64,000 bases of DNA from Chthoniobacterales bacterium (GTDB taxonomy: Bacteria; Verrucomicrobiota; Verrucomicrobiia; Chthoniobacterales; JACTMZ01): contig VEQL01000008.1 of NCBI GenBank assembly GCA_018883245.1, positions 1-64,000 of the forward strand, read 5' to 3'. Shown piece by piece: positions 17,013 through 26,049 of this stretch (positions within the stretch are counted from its first letter, which is position 1; the number at the start of each line of letters is the position of its first letter). The position numbers and the translations under genes were made by a program. The notes below the pieces were generated by a model. It had not been told where the DNA came from. It did not search any database and worked only from the letters and a program-made list of their open reading frames with translations.

Positions 17013-17999
17013 ATGCAGACTGGCGCGGATGGGATGGGAACACCGCAACGGGGAGGAAGCGCCTTGAGCCGCACGGCCGACGCGACAAGGGCCGCAGCTC
17101 TGGCTTCCATCACCGGATGGGATCCCGTCGCCCGCCGACGCGCATTTCTCTCGGTGTGCCTCGCACCAGCACTGGTGTTTCTCGCCCTGGCGATGGTGTA
17201 TCCGCTTTTCTACAACGTGCTGCTTTCGTTCTCGGACGCGGAAAACGGCCGCATCCGCGAATGGCACTACGTCGGTCTCCGGCAATACGCGCTGGTTTTT
17301 CTCGAGCCGGGGTTCTGGTTCACCTTTTGCCGCACCGTGGTATGGACCGTGGTGAGCACGGGACTCCAGGCGGTGATCGGCGTCTTTCTCGCCATCATTC
17401 TGAACCAGCATTTCGTGCGCGGGCGGTCCGCGTGGCGGGCGTTGCTGCTTCTGCCGTGGGCCATGCCGCAATACATCACGGCGCTTACTTGGCAAGGCAT
17501 GTTCCATGGCCACCAAGGCACGGTGAATTCGTTCCTCGGTGCGGCATTCGGTCTTCCGCCGGTCGAATGGCTCACGCACCCGTTCGCCGCTTTCACCGCG
17601 GCGATCGCCGTCAATGTCTGGATGGGTTACCCGTTTCTCATGATCGCGGCGTTCGCCGGCCTGCGGGCGGTTCCTCCGTCGATCTACGAATCGGCGATGC
17701 TCGAGGGAGCGACGCCGTGGCAGCAGTTCACGAACCTGACTTTGCCGCTGCTGCGTTCCGTGATGCTTCCGGCCACGGTCATAGCGATCATCTGGAATTT
17801 CAACAGCCTGAACGTCGTGTGGCTCTTCACCAACGGCGGCGAACCGGCCGACTCCACGCACATCCTTGTCTCGTATGTTTACAAGACAGCCTTCACTTAC
17901 TACCGCTTCGGATGGTCGGCCGCGCTGTCGGTCGTCATTTTCGTCATCCTGTTTTTCTTCGTGCAGACATTCCTGAAGGTCAACCGGTGGCGCGGCTGA
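17013..17999 (+). CDS. Sugar ABC transporter permease (MalF type), without visible partners
   Basis: 328 residues with about six membrane helices starting at LSVCLAPALVFLALAMVYPL (about residue 46). The cytoplasmic EAA loop that contacts the ATPase reads YESAMLEGATPWQQF, the binding-protein-dependent permease signature. Such permeases work with a second permease, an ATPase and a binding protein. None is encoded nearby: the flanking genes are the unknown 467-residue protein and the prepilin peptidase. Either the partners lie elsewhere or the gene is an orphan. The ORF is intact. Confidence 0.85.
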   Translation: MQTGADGMGTPQRGGSALSRTADATRAAALASITGWDPVARRRAFLSVCLAPALVFLALAMVYPLFYNVLLSFSDAENGRIREWHYVGLRQYALVFLEPGFWFTFCRTVVWTVVSTGLQAVIGVFLAIILNQHFVRGRSAWRALLLLPWAMPQYITALTWQGMFHGHQGTVNSFLGAAFGLPPVEWLTHPFAAFTAAIAVNVWMGYPFLMIAAFAGLRAVPPSIYESAMLEGATPWQQFTNLTLPLLRSVMLPATVIAIIWNFNSLNVVWLFTNGGEPADSTHILVSYVYKTAFTYYRFGWSAALSVVIFVILFFFVQTFLKVNRWRG

Positions 18000-18003
18000 T
18001 CTT

Positions 18004-19053
18004 TCAGCGCAGGAAGCACCAGCGCACGAGATCGGGGCCGGCGGCGATCCAGAGCAGGGCACCCGCGGCGAGATAAGGACCGAACGGGATGCGCCCGGCT
18101 TCCCCCAAACGACCGGCGGCGAGCAGGAGCACTCCGGCAAACGCGCCGATCACGGAGCCGGCACCGATGCTGAAGAGGGCGCCGGGCCAGCCGAGAAACG
18201 CGCCGAGCGTGAGCATGAATTTCACATCGCCGAATCCCATGGCTTCGCGCGGAACCACCACGGCCTCGGCCGCGCCCTTCCATCCGTGAGCACTCGCGTA
18301 ATCAGCGAGCGCCCCTCCCCGTCTCACGCCCCGGACCCCGAGATGCCAAACCTCGCCGCCTTGCAGGTGAATCTCGAGAACATCCGTCGGGCGGTAAAAA
18401 AATTCTTCCAGCTCCCACTCTTCGGCCCCGAAGACGAGCCGCGGCGCGCCTTTGTTGAAGGAAATCTCGAACGGCTCGGCCGGCTCCAAAGCCACGCGTT
18501 TCCTGCCGAACGCCAGCTTGCCGAGTTCCACAACGGCGAGAAGGACGGCGAATCCGACAGCCGCCCCGAAGATCGACGCCCTGAGCCGTTCGTCCCACTC
18601 AAGCGCTCCTGGCTGAAGTCCGGGCACGACCATGCTCAAAACAACACCGGCAACCGCTCCACCCACGGTCAGGGAGTCGGGCAAGATCATGTGCTCCAGG
18701 TCGATGAAAGTCCCGGCGATGAGAATGGCCGCGAAAATCATGTAGGCGGCCGCCACCGGAGGCTCGAACCCGCGCCAGATCAGGACAAAAACAACCGCTG
18801 TAAGCAATTCGACCAGCGGGTAACGGAATGAAATTTTCGCCCCGCAAGACGAGCAGCGACCGCGGAGCAGCACCCAGCTGAGGACCGGGATGTTTTCGTG
18901 CCAAGGCAAGCTGCGGCCGCACGAGGGGCAGAAGGACCGGCGGGGAAAGGAAAGCCCGATGCCGCGAGGAAGGCGGTGGATGACGGCATTGAGAAAAGAG
19001 CCGACAACAAGCCCGAAAACAAAAACGGCCGCAGAAGCCAACGCGGGGTTCAT
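18004..19053 (-). CDS. pilD: Prepilin peptidase/methyltransferase with an internal insert
   Basis: 349 residues, aspartic peptidase family A24. The N-terminal methylase domain has two CxxC pairs (Cys42/45 in FCPSCGRSL, Cys67/70 in CSSCGAK). The catalytic Asp118 lies in TFIDLEHMILPD and Asp276 in MGFGDVKFM. About 160 residues separate the two aspartates, against roughly 65 in classical PilD. The extra part, about residues 185-270, is hydrophilic and rich in acidic and aromatic residues. It should process type IV pilin-like or pseudopilin precursors at the inner membrane. The start overlaps the end of gmhA by four bases. Confidence 0.92.
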   Translation of the reverse strand: MNPALASAAVFVFGLVVGSFLNAVIHRLPRGIGLSFPRRSFCPSCGRSLPWHENIPVLSWVLLRGRCSSCGAKISFRYPLVELLTAVVFVLIWRGFEPPVAAAYMIFAAILIAGTFIDLEHMILPDSLTVGGAVAGVVLSMVVPGLQPGALEWDERLRASIFGAAVGFAVLLAVVELGKLAFGRKRVALEPAEPFEISFNKGAPRLVFGAEEWELEEFFYRPTDVLEIHLQGGEVWHLGVRGVRRGGALADYASAHGWKGAAEAVVVPREAMGFGDVKFMLTLGAFLGWPGALFSIGAGSVIGAFAGVLLLAAGRLGEAGRIPFGPYLAAGALLWIAAGPDLVRWCFLR

Positions 19054-19616
19054 TCCTTCGGCAACTTCTCCTCGGCCAACTCGCAGAGCACATGGAGAAG
19101 GAACTTCTGCGCTTCCTGGATGCGCGCGGTGTTGGGACCCTCGACGATCAATTCGATGTCGGCCGCGCCTTTGGTGAAGCCGCCATCGCGACCGAGCAGT
19201 GCGATGGTCACAAGCTTGCGCCGGCGCGCCTCCTCAATCGCGGCGAGAACATTGCGCGATTTGCCCGAGCTGGATATGGCGATCAGCACATCGCCGGGTT
19301 TGCCGAAGGCGTGCACCTGGCGCGAGAAGGCGTCGGTGAACTCGTAATCGTTGCCGATCGCGGTGAGCAGACCGCCATCGACCCCGAGGGCCAGCGCCGG
19401 ATAAGGGCGGCGGTCGCCGCAAAACCGGCAGACGAACTCGGCTGCGATGTGGGCCGCATCGGACGAACTCCCGCCATTGCCGCAGAGCAGAAGTTTGCCG
19501 CCATTAGTGAGGGCAGAGAGGACAGCATCTGCCGCTCGCACCAGCGGCTTCTCGAGCGCGGACAGGGAACCGAACACGCCCAAAGCGTCGTCGAGGGAAC
19601 GGCGGAACGGGCTCAA
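19050..19616 (-). CDS. gmhA: Sedoheptulose-7-phosphate isomerase
   Basis: 188 residues. I chose the TTG at 19616 because a strong GGAGGTGG ribosome site lies at 19621-19628 and the length then matches GmhA (about 190). The longer frame to 19859 adds unrelated Arg-rich sequence. The SIS fold shows LLLCGNGGSSSDAAHIAAEF, close to the GmhA active-site segment, and IAISSSGKSRNVLAAIEEA. It makes D-glycero-D-manno-heptose 7-phosphate for the LPS core. Later steps (heptose kinase, GmhB) are encoded at 61-63 kb. It overlaps pilD by four bases. Confidence 0.88.
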   Translation of the reverse strand: MSPFRRSLDDALGVFGSLSALEKPLVRAADAVLSALTNGGKLLLCGNGGSSSDAAHIAAEFVCRFCGDRRPYPALALGVDGGLLTAIGNDYEFTDAFSRQVHAFGKPGDVLIAISSSGKSRNVLAAIEEARRRKLVTIALLGRDGGFTKGAADIELIVEGPNTARIQEAQKFLLHVLCELAEEKLPKE

Positions 19617-19736
19617 GCGTCCACCTCCGCGCAGAAAACGGGCACCGCAAAAAGAATGGAAAAATGACGCATCATCGTGGCGAGCATTCCGGCCGGCCCC
19701 GCGGTTAAGCAAGACAATTTGCGGCATCGCGGCCGT

Positions 19737-19765
19737 TTGACATCCGCGGTCAAACCTTCTTTGAT
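19737..19765 (+). promoter_or_regulatory. Promoter placed for a leaderless transcript
   Basis: TTGACA (19737-19742), a 17-base spacer and TTTGAT (19760-19765). Six bases later comes the ATG at 19772, so transcription would start at or within a base or two of the start codon. No ribosome site is visible. Confidence 0.45.
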
Positions 19766-19771
19766 GCTGCC

Positions 19772-20281
19772 ATGTTTCCGCGTTTTGCGCTCGCGTTGGC
19801 GGCGCTGATCCTCGCCTCGTGCGCCGCGCCGCCGCGGCCGGTCGAGCTGGCGTCCGCACCCGTTCTTCCCCTCGCCCTCGACAGCGATTTCCAATTCCGC
19901 AAGATGAAGCGCTTCATCAACCAGCCCGCGACCTTCCAGCCGACGGAGAACGAAACGATCAACTTCGACCGCAAGCGCGTGAACCACGGCGCGCTCTCGG
20001 CCGACGAACGGCGGCAGCGCGAAGGCACCTACTTCGACTTTTTCTGGCGTGCGCGGCGGCCGGCAGACCTCACCGTGCGTTTCGAATACCGCCAAGCGAA
20101 GCTCGGCAATGCGGTGCGCGCGCAGGAAGTGTCATACGAACAGGCAAAGGGGACGGTGAAAACCTCGTTCGCGGTCACCGGCGACGATTTCCAGTGGGAC
20201 GGACCGGTGACGGCATGGCGGTGCCTGCTGATCGAAAACAAACGCATCGTCGGGTTCACGCAATCGTATCTTTGGAAATGA
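19772..20281 (+). CDS. Lipoprotein of unknown function
   Basis: 169 residues. The signal peptide ends in the lipobox LASC (Cys at about residue 17), predicting membrane anchoring by lipid. The mature part has a basic centre and aromatic motifs such as TYFDFFWRARRPADLTVRFEY and ends GFTQSYLWK. The pattern suggests a beta-rich domain that is conserved, but I recognise no family. It begins the plus-strand run ahead of the STAS and phosphatase genes. Confidence 0.7.
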   Translation: MFPRFALALAALILASCAAPPRPVELASAPVLPLALDSDFQFRKMKRFINQPATFQPTENETINFDRKRVNHGALSADERRQREGTYFDFFWRARRPADLTVRFEYRQAKLGNAVRAQEVSYEQAKGTVKTSFAVTGDDFQWDGPVTAWRCLLIENKRIVGFTQSYLWK

Positions 20282-20342
20282 AAGCGCTGCGGGGGGCGGC
20301 GCCATTGACTAGGCCGGGAATCGCGGGCTAACTGGAACCAAC

Positions 20343-20846
20343 TTGAGCGCAGTTTCTCCAGTGCAGGTAGGGGTCGCCGGTTCGACGGTCTGGATCAAGG
20401 TCGATGGCCGCGGCACGTTCCAGAACAGCGCGGGCATGAAAGACTTCGCGGCGGAGATGACGCGGCGCGGCCACACGGAATTTATCGTGGACCTGAAAAA
20501 CTGCGAACTGATGGATTCCACCTTCATGGGGACTCTCGCGGGCATCGCCCTGCGATTGGGAGACAAAGGCAAAGTTCGCATCATCCGCCCGAACGAACGC
20601 AACCGGGGCGTCCTGCGAAATCTCGGCCTTGACCGCATTATGCAGGTAGAGACCACGGATCCCGGACAACCCGGGAGCCCTGAGTGGCACGATGCGGAGG
20701 GGGAACAGCCGCGCGAAGCGAAGAAACAGGCGATCATCGAGGCCCACGAGAATCTCATGGCTGCCAACCCGGAAAACGCCGTGCGGTTCAAGGACGTGCT
20801 GGAATATCTCCGCGAGGGAAACCCGGGGGGAGAAAGCAGCCCTTGA
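20343..20846 (+). CDS. STAS-domain protein (anti-sigma factor antagonist type)
   Basis: 167 residues, starting at TTG 20343. Residues of about 8-105 fit the STAS fold. The segment EFIVDLKNCELMDSTFMGTL carries the serine (in MDST) that is phosphorylated in SpoIIAA/RsbV-type antagonists. A C-terminal extension of about 60 residues, Glu/Ala-rich, is longer than usual. It precedes an RsbU-type phosphatase by 47 bases. I infer a partner-switching pathway in which the phosphatase dephosphorylates this protein; the kinase and sigma factor are not in the window. Confidence 0.85.
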   Translation: MSAVSPVQVGVAGSTVWIKVDGRGTFQNSAGMKDFAAEMTRRGHTEFIVDLKNCELMDSTFMGTLAGIALRLGDKGKVRIIRPNERNRGVLRNLGLDRIMQVETTDPGQPGSPEWHDAEGEQPREAKKQAIIEAHENLMAANPENAVRFKDVLEYLREGNPGGESSP

Positions 20847-20893
20847 TGGGCGTCGGCCGCGCGCACTAACCTCCGACCGTCCCCGCTGGCGAG

Positions 20894-22321
20894 ATGACGA
20901 CCCTCCTTCTTGCAATTTTCATCGCGCTGTCGGCTGCGCTCGCCTGGCTCGTCGTCCGCCAGCGCCGCGCCCTTTTTGTCCTCGGCCGTGAATGGCGCGC
21001 TTTGCGCACCGAGGAGGACCAAGTCTTCGACTTTCTGCACGGCCTCGGGGAAGCTTTCGGTGGCCAGGCCAAACGCCGCGAGCTATACCGCCTCATTGTC
21101 GAGGGAGCCGTCCGTATTCTCGACGCCCACGGCGGCGCGCTCTACATCGCGGACAAATCGGGCGCCTTTCTCGCACCGGCCTACGTCAGCCGGGCCTGTC
21201 CTCCCCTTGTGCAGCTTCCGGCCCGGATCCGCGAGCAGGCCGCGGTGAATCCGGTGGCGCTCGAGAGCTATCTGCGCCTTCATCCGGTGCACCCGGGCGA
21301 GGGCGCGATCGGAAAAATCTGGAAAGAAGGCGGAACGCGCGCGTTCGATTTCGGCAGCGCGGAGTTGCAAGGCCTGGCCACCGAGGGCCAAGCACCGAGT
21401 TCCGCGCTCGTCGCGTGCCTCGCCTACCGCGACAAAGTCCTCGGTGTGCTGGCGGTGGTCAACGGGCCGATGTCCTCGGTGTTCGGCGCGGAGGAACTCG
21501 ACGTGTTCAAAGCCATTGCCGAGCAGTCCGCTTTCGCGTTGTTCAGCGATGCGGTTTACCGGGAGGTCGGCGAGAAGAGGAAACTGGATAGCGACCTGGA
21601 AACCGCGCGGGAAATCCAGAGCGTTCTGCTTCCCGGCGAGCCGCCGCGAGTGGCAGGCTATGACTTGGCGGGATGCAACGTCCCGGCGCGCCATGTGAGC
21701 GGGGATTACTTCGATTACCTCGCCATCGACGAACACCGCTGGGGCATCGCCATCGCCGACGTCTCGGGCAAGGGCATCCCGGCCGCCCTGATCACCGGTA
21801 TGTGCCGCAGCGTTCTCAGGGGAGCCATGCAAGGCTGCGCCTCTGCGGCGGAAGTCCTGCGCCGCGTGAACCGCCAACTCTACCCCGATGTGAAGGAGGA
21901 CATGTTCGTCAGCCTGCTTTACATCATCATAGACACGCGCTCCGGGGACGTGACGCTCGCGCGGGCCGGACACGACCCGCCGCTGGTCTACCGCGCCGCC
22001 ACGCGCGAGGTTTCCGCACTTGCCGCGCCCGGCATGGCCATGGGCGTTGACAGTGGTGATGTCTTCGATAGGGTCATAGCCGACGAAGTCGTGAAGCTGG
22101 AGCCCGGCGACGGAATCCTGCTCTACACCGACGGCGCAACCGAGGCGCTCGACGCCGCCGACACGGAATTCGGGACCGCGCGGCTGACGCAATCCCTGCA
22201 GGCCAACGCCCCGAAGGGAGCCGTGGCGACCGTGCGCAACATAGCGCACGAACTGGCGGAGTTCGCCGGGGATGCGCCGCAGCACGATGACATAACTCTG
22301 ATTTTCATCCGCAAAACATGA
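20894..22321 (+). CDS. Membrane-anchored GAF and PP2C (RsbU/SpoIIE-type) serine phosphatase
   Basis: 475 residues. One N-terminal membrane helix (about 1-21) is followed by a GAF-like sensor domain (about 45-215) and a linker helix LETAREIQSVLLPGEPP. The PP2C phosphatase domain shows HVSGDYFDYLAID, IAIADVSGKGIPAAL (metal Asp), LARAGHDPPLVY, LLYTDGATEALD and APQHDDITLIFI. All metal-binding Asp/Gly motifs are present. It probably dephosphorylates the STAS protein encoded just upstream. Its last codons overlap grpE (ATGA at 22318-22321), coupling a stress-signalling phosphatase to chaperone synthesis. Confidence 0.9.
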   Translation: MTTLLLAIFIALSAALAWLVVRQRRALFVLGREWRALRTEEDQVFDFLHGLGEAFGGQAKRRELYRLIVEGAVRILDAHGGALYIADKSGAFLAPAYVSRACPPLVQLPARIREQAAVNPVALESYLRLHPVHPGEGAIGKIWKEGGTRAFDFGSAELQGLATEGQAPSSALVACLAYRDKVLGVLAVVNGPMSSVFGAEELDVFKAIAEQSAFALFSDAVYREVGEKRKLDSDLETAREIQSVLLPGEPPRVAGYDLAGCNVPARHVSGDYFDYLAIDEHRWGIAIADVSGKGIPAALITGMCRSVLRGAMQGCASAAEVLRRVNRQLYPDVKEDMFVSLLYIIIDTRSGDVTLARAGHDPPLVYRAATREVSALAAPGMAMGVDSGDVFDRVIADEVVKLEPGDGILLYTDGATEALDAADTEFGTARLTQSLQANAPKGAVATVRNIAHELAEFAGDAPQHDDITLIFIRKT

Positions 22322-22863
22322 GCAAGAAAGACAATCACCAGCCCGCCGGTCACAAACAGGAGGTTCAGGCTGCAGCACCTGCAGAAGCTGCAGAAAAAGA
22401 CGGGGCGGCGCCGGCCGATGCCGCGGCGGAGGCGGAGAAATTCCGCGATCTCGCCATGCGCACGGCGGCCGACTTCGACAACTACCGCAAGCGCGCAGCG
22501 CGCGAGAAAGAGGAAGCCATACGCTACGCGAACTCCTCGCTTCTCGGCGATCTGCTCCCGTTGATCGACAACTTCGAACTCGGCCTCGAGGCGGCGCGCT
22601 CCGCCCCGGGCGCCGATGCCATTCTGCAAGGGCTGGGCATGGTCGCGAAGCAGTTCCGCGACTTTCTCGGGTCATCCGGCCTCGAAGAAGTCAAAACGGA
22701 AGGGGCCGCATTCGACCCGAACCTCATGGAAGCCGTGGGACATGAAGCCGACGCGAAGACACCCGAGGGCAACGTCTTGAGGCAAACGCGGCGCGGATAC
22801 AAATTGCGCGACCGGCTCCTGCGACCGGCCAGCGTGGTCGTCTCCAAGGGTCCCGCAGAGTAG
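22318..22863 (+). CDS. grpE: GrpE nucleotide exchange factor
   Basis: 181 residues. GrpE releases ADP from DnaK. The acidic/Ala-rich N-terminus leads into the long helix with [17 protein letters not shown] (the family's xDfeNYrKR core). The beta domain ends in [19 protein letters not shown], close to the GrpE C-terminal signature. It overlaps the phosphatase gene by four bases and is followed eight bases later by dnaJ. No dnaK is present in the window. I see no CIRCE-type repeat upstream of the run. Confidence 0.95.
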   Translation: MSKKDNHQPAGHKQEVQAAAPAEAAEKDGAAPADAAAEAEKFRDLAMRTAADFDNYRKRAAREKEEAIRYANSSLLGDLLPLIDNFELGLEAARSAPGADAILQGLGMVAKQFRDFLGSSGLEEVKTEGAAFDPNLMEAVGHEADAKTPEGNVLRQTRRGYKLRDRLLRPASVVVSKGPAE

Positions 22864-22871
22864 TCCGAGCC

Positions 22872-24002
22872 ATGTCATCGCGCCATCGCAGGGATCCTTA
22901 CGAGATCCTCGGGGTTTCCCGCAGTGCCGCCGTCGAGGAGATCAAAACCTCCTACCGCAAGTTGGCGATGAAATACCACCCCGACCGCAACCCGGGGAAC
23001 GCGGAAGCCGAGGAGCATTTCAAAGAAATTTCGCAGGCTTACGACATTCTCATCGATCCGGACAAGCGGGCGGCTTTCGACCGCTATGGCTACGCGGCAT
23101 TCCAAGGCCCTGCCGGAGCGGGGGCGGGCTTCCACGATCCCTTCGATCTGTTCCGCGAGGTTTTCGGTTCGGGCGGCGGCGGAATTTTCGAGCACTTTTT
23201 CGGCGGAGGAGGCGGGGGTGCGGCGCAAGGCCGCGGTGCGGACCTTCGCTACGATCTGGAGATCAAGCTGGAGGAAGCCGCGCGCGGCGTGGAAAAGGAA
23301 ATCGAAATCCGCCGCAACGGGCGCTGCACGGCCTGCGGCGGATCGGGAGCGGGGCCGGGAGCCAGACGCCACACATGCGCGACATGCCGCGGGCACGGCC
23401 AAGTCGTCGCCTCGCGGGGTTTTTTCCAGATCGCCCAAACTTGCCCGCGTTGCGGGGGCGCAGGCGAAACCTTCGACCACCCCTGTAAAGTGTGCCGCGG
23501 CGAGGGGCGCACCGAGACAACCACGCGCATCAAATTGAAAATCCCCGCCGGCATCGACGATGGTGCCCGGCTCAGATCCTCGGGCAACGGCGAGGCGGGA
23601 TCACGCGGCGCACCCTGCGGCGATCTCTACGTGGTCATCCATATCCGAGAGCATGCCGTTTTTTCCCGCGACGGAGACGACCTTTACTGCGAACTCCCGG
23701 TGCCCTTCGTCACGGCGGCGCTGGGCGGCGAGATTGCGGTGCCCACGCTCGACGGACGCGCATCGCTGAAAATTCCCGCCGGCACGCAAAGCGGCACAAT
23801 TTTCAAACTGCGCGGCAAGGGCATGCCCCACTTCCGCGGTTCGGGCAACGGTCAACTACTCGTCCGCGTGGCCGTGGAAGTGCCGAGCAAACTTTCGGCC
23901 GAACAGCGCAGGAAACTCGAGGAATTCGCCGCGAGTTGCGGCGAGCAGAACACGCCGCTGACCAAGGGATTTTTCGAGCGGGCCCGGGACTTTTTCTCCT
24001 GA
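22872..24002 (+). CDS. dnaJ: Chaperone DnaJ (type I)
   Basis: 376 residues. The J domain (about 1-70) carries the HPD motif in [21 protein letters not shown] Gly/Phe-rich region follows ([20 protein letters not shown]). The zinc domain has four CxxCxGxG-type repeats: [24 protein letters not shown] and CKVCRGEG. The C-terminal substrate-binding domains include GDLYVVIHI and [20 protein letters not shown]. It stimulates the DnaK ATPase. It ends three bases before a convergent gene, with no clear terminator between. Confidence 0.96.
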   Translation: MSSRHRRDPYEILGVSRSAAVEEIKTSYRKLAMKYHPDRNPGNAEAEEHFKEISQAYDILIDPDKRAAFDRYGYAAFQGPAGAGAGFHDPFDLFREVFGSGGGGIFEHFFGGGGGGAAQGRGADLRYDLEIKLEEAARGVEKEIEIRRNGRCTACGGSGAGPGARRHTCATCRGHGQVVASRGFFQIAQTCPRCGGAGETFDHPCKVCRGEGRTETTTRIKLKIPAGIDDGARLRSSGNGEAGSRGAPCGDLYVVIHIREHAVFSRDGDDLYCELPVPFVTAALGGEIAVPTLDGRASLKIPAGTQSGTIFKLRGKGMPHFRGSGNGQLLVRVAVEVPSKLSAEQRRKLEEFAASCGEQNTPLTKGFFERARDFFS

Positions 24003-24005
24003 CGT

Positions 24006-25298
24006 CTACCAGCCCCGTTCCTCGACCGAGTCGAGATAGCGCGAGATCTTGTCGTTGCGGCGCTCCGCAGGCTCGGTGCGGGGAATGCTCGTCACCTTGA
24101 TCGCGCCGGAATTCTGGTCGCCGTCATTGGCCTGCATCCAGTTCATGAAGTCGGTGATCTCGCGCCCACGTTCGCCCAGCTGCAAGCGGAGTTCTTCCAA
24201 TTCCTCGAAGCGGCGGTTGAAGCCCCCGCGACGCTTTTTGCCGAGGTTCGTGAAGAGCAACCGGTATTCCTCGACGACCGGCGCGTAGAGCGTGTGCGCA
24301 CGAAAGCCGAGTTTTTGCGCTTCGATCGAGGCTTGGGAAAGCCGGAACCGTCCGGGTTCGCTGCGCGAAAGATCGAGAATGGCCGCCGCCGGCTCCTTGC
24401 CGTCCCCGGATTCGGAGAGAGGCGAAAGAATTTTGTCCAGTTCGTCGCCCGTTTCCTCGATGCCGAGCAGATCAACCCTCGCCTCAGAAGATCGGCGAGC
24501 CAGCGACAAGGCCCAAAGGCGCGCGAGCTTGGCCTGATCCGCGGCCAAGTCGGGCCACGTTTGCGCGAAACGTTGCAAAGGATCGCGATCCGGTTCCACG
24601 AGCAGGAGGTTCTCGAGCACGCGGCGGCGCCCATCGGGCAAACCGCTCAGCGCTTCGTAGAGCGCAAGGCTCTGCGCGGCGTGCAACTCCCGCGCGCGTC
24701 CGCGCAAAGTGCCTGCATTCTGGCCCAGAAAACGGTCGAGACGCGGCATCCCCTTCCCTTCGAGCATCTTGGTGTAGAGCGAGGACCCTCCGGCGGATTC
24801 GGGAGCAAGCGATGCGGAAAGCGCGGCGGCCAGCCAGTCGGGAGGATCAACATAACGGCCCGCTTCGAACTTCTGCCGACGAAGCGACCGCTCGAGCAGC
24901 AGGCCGCGAAGAATCGCCTGATCCACAAGCCCCGCGTCACCGAGCGCCGAAGGCGCAAGATCGATCTGGATCTTTCGACCCGCCGCGTCGGCATCGAAAA
25001 CTTGAAGAACCACGGCAGGCTGACGCAAACGGAATCCGTCACCGGGCGAGAGGATAATGAGGATCGGCGACTTCCAATCCTCGGAATCGCGCAACTCGCG
25101 CTCGGTCCCGCGTTTCAATTCCTCCGCACGCCGCACCAGGTCCGACCGGCGGCCCGGTGTTCCTCCGAAAACGGTGAACTGCTTCGAGTTGCTCGCGGTC
25201 CGGTTCTCCGGCTTGAGCAGATCCGGAGCCGCCACCTGCGCCGATGCCGCGCTGACGAGCACGGCGCAAACCGGCACTAAGAACGAGCGCAATCTCAC
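24006..25298 (-). CDS. Secreted protein of unknown function
   Basis: 430 residues. The start is GTG 25298, which overlaps the upstream stop as GTGA, rather than the much longer frame to 25748. A signal peptide MRLRSFLVPVCAVLVSAASA is predicted. The mature protein is mostly alpha-helical and charged, with blocks such as LPDGRRRVLENLLLVEPDRD and FNRRFEELEELRLQLGERG. It ends in a basic/acidic tail. I recognise no catalytic motif. Coupling to the zinc-ribbon membrane protein upstream suggests a joint envelope function. Confidence 0.75.
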   Translation of the reverse strand: MRLRSFLVPVCAVLVSAASAQVAAPDLLKPENRTASNSKQFTVFGGTPGRRSDLVRRAEELKRGTERELRDSEDWKSPILIILSPGDGFRLRQPAVVLQVFDADAAGRKIQIDLAPSALGDAGLVDQAILRGLLLERSLRRQKFEAGRYVDPPDWLAAALSASLAPESAGGSSLYTKMLEGKGMPRLDRFLGQNAGTLRGRARELHAAQSLALYEALSGLPDGRRRVLENLLLVEPDRDPLQRFAQTWPDLAADQAKLARLWALSLARRSSEARVDLLGIEETGDELDKILSPLSESGDGKEPAAAILDLSRSEPGRFRLSQASIEAQKLGFRAHTLYAPVVEEYRLLFTNLGKKRRGGFNRRFEELEELRLQLGERGREITDFMNWMQANDGDQNSGAIKVTSIPRTEPAERRNDKISRYLDSVEERGW

Positions 25299-26038
25299 GG
25301 TTTGCCGCCCGACCAACTCAGCGTTGTCGTCGCGGGAGTGATGCGGACTTCCGATGCCCGCGAAAGCTGCGAGAGGGGCACGGACAAGGCGGCGCCCAGG
25401 CCGGAGAATTGGCGCGATGCAATCATTCCCGCCGCCGAGGGCAACGGCAATCGGCCGATCGAGAAACTCCGCGCCACCAAGCGCATACCCGCGGCGTCTT
25501 CCTCGGGCGCATAAACGCCTTCGAAGTAAATGCGCGGCCCCACCGACAAAGAAGCCTCGATGCCGACGCGCACATCTCCTTCTCCCGGGACGGCGTAGAC
25601 ACGCTTGGGGTGAAGCAAACCGGATGCTGGTCGGAACTTGACCAGCGTGACGAAGCTGGTCACCAACTCGCTCGAAGGCACGGCGAAGGATCTCTTTCCG
25701 TCCGCTGATGCGGAATCCGCAATGAGCGAGGTGATGCGCGACGCACACGCATCATCGGGTGCGAGCGGCGCGGGCAGATCGGCAGGCGGCAAGAAAGCCA
25801 GAACCGCCGCGGCTGCAAGACCCGCGAGGATGACGAGACGGCAAAATGCGGCAAAATATTTTCCCCAAGCGAGACGCGCACGCTGCCGGCGCTTCTTCTG
25901 CTCGACCTCACCGGGGGGAGAGAAACCCGTGGGTGGCGCAAATGGCGCCGATCCCCGCTCCAGCCGGAGCCCGCAGTTGTGGCAATAGACGCGCGTCGGG
26001 TCGTTGTCATAACCGCAGTTGGCGCAACTGAGACCCAT
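25295..26038 (-). CDS. Zinc-ribbon membrane protein of unknown function
   Basis: 247 residues. An N-terminal zinc ribbon (Cys5, Cys8, Cys19, Cys22: CANC and CHNC) is followed by a Pro-rich linker and one membrane helix at about 61-83. A periplasmic domain rich in Ser, Ala and Val ends SEVRITPATTTLSWSGGKP. The ribbon would face the cytoplasm. No catalytic residues are apparent. The gene is flanked by the FmdB-like zinc ribbon and coupled to the secreted protein downstream. Confidence 0.75.
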   Translation of the reverse strand: MGLSCANCGYDNDPTRVYCHNCGLRLERGSAPFAPPTGFSPPGEVEQKKRRQRARLAWGKYFAAFCRLVILAGLAAAAVLAFLPPADLPAPLAPDDACASRITSLIADSASADGKRSFAVPSSELVTSFVTLVKFRPASGLLHPKRVYAVPGEGDVRVGIEASLSVGPRIYFEGVYAPEEDAAGMRLVARSFSIGRLPLPSAAGMIASRQFSGLGAALSVPLSQLSRASEVRITPATTTLSWSGGKP

Positions 26039-26049
26039 GGGGAAGCGAA

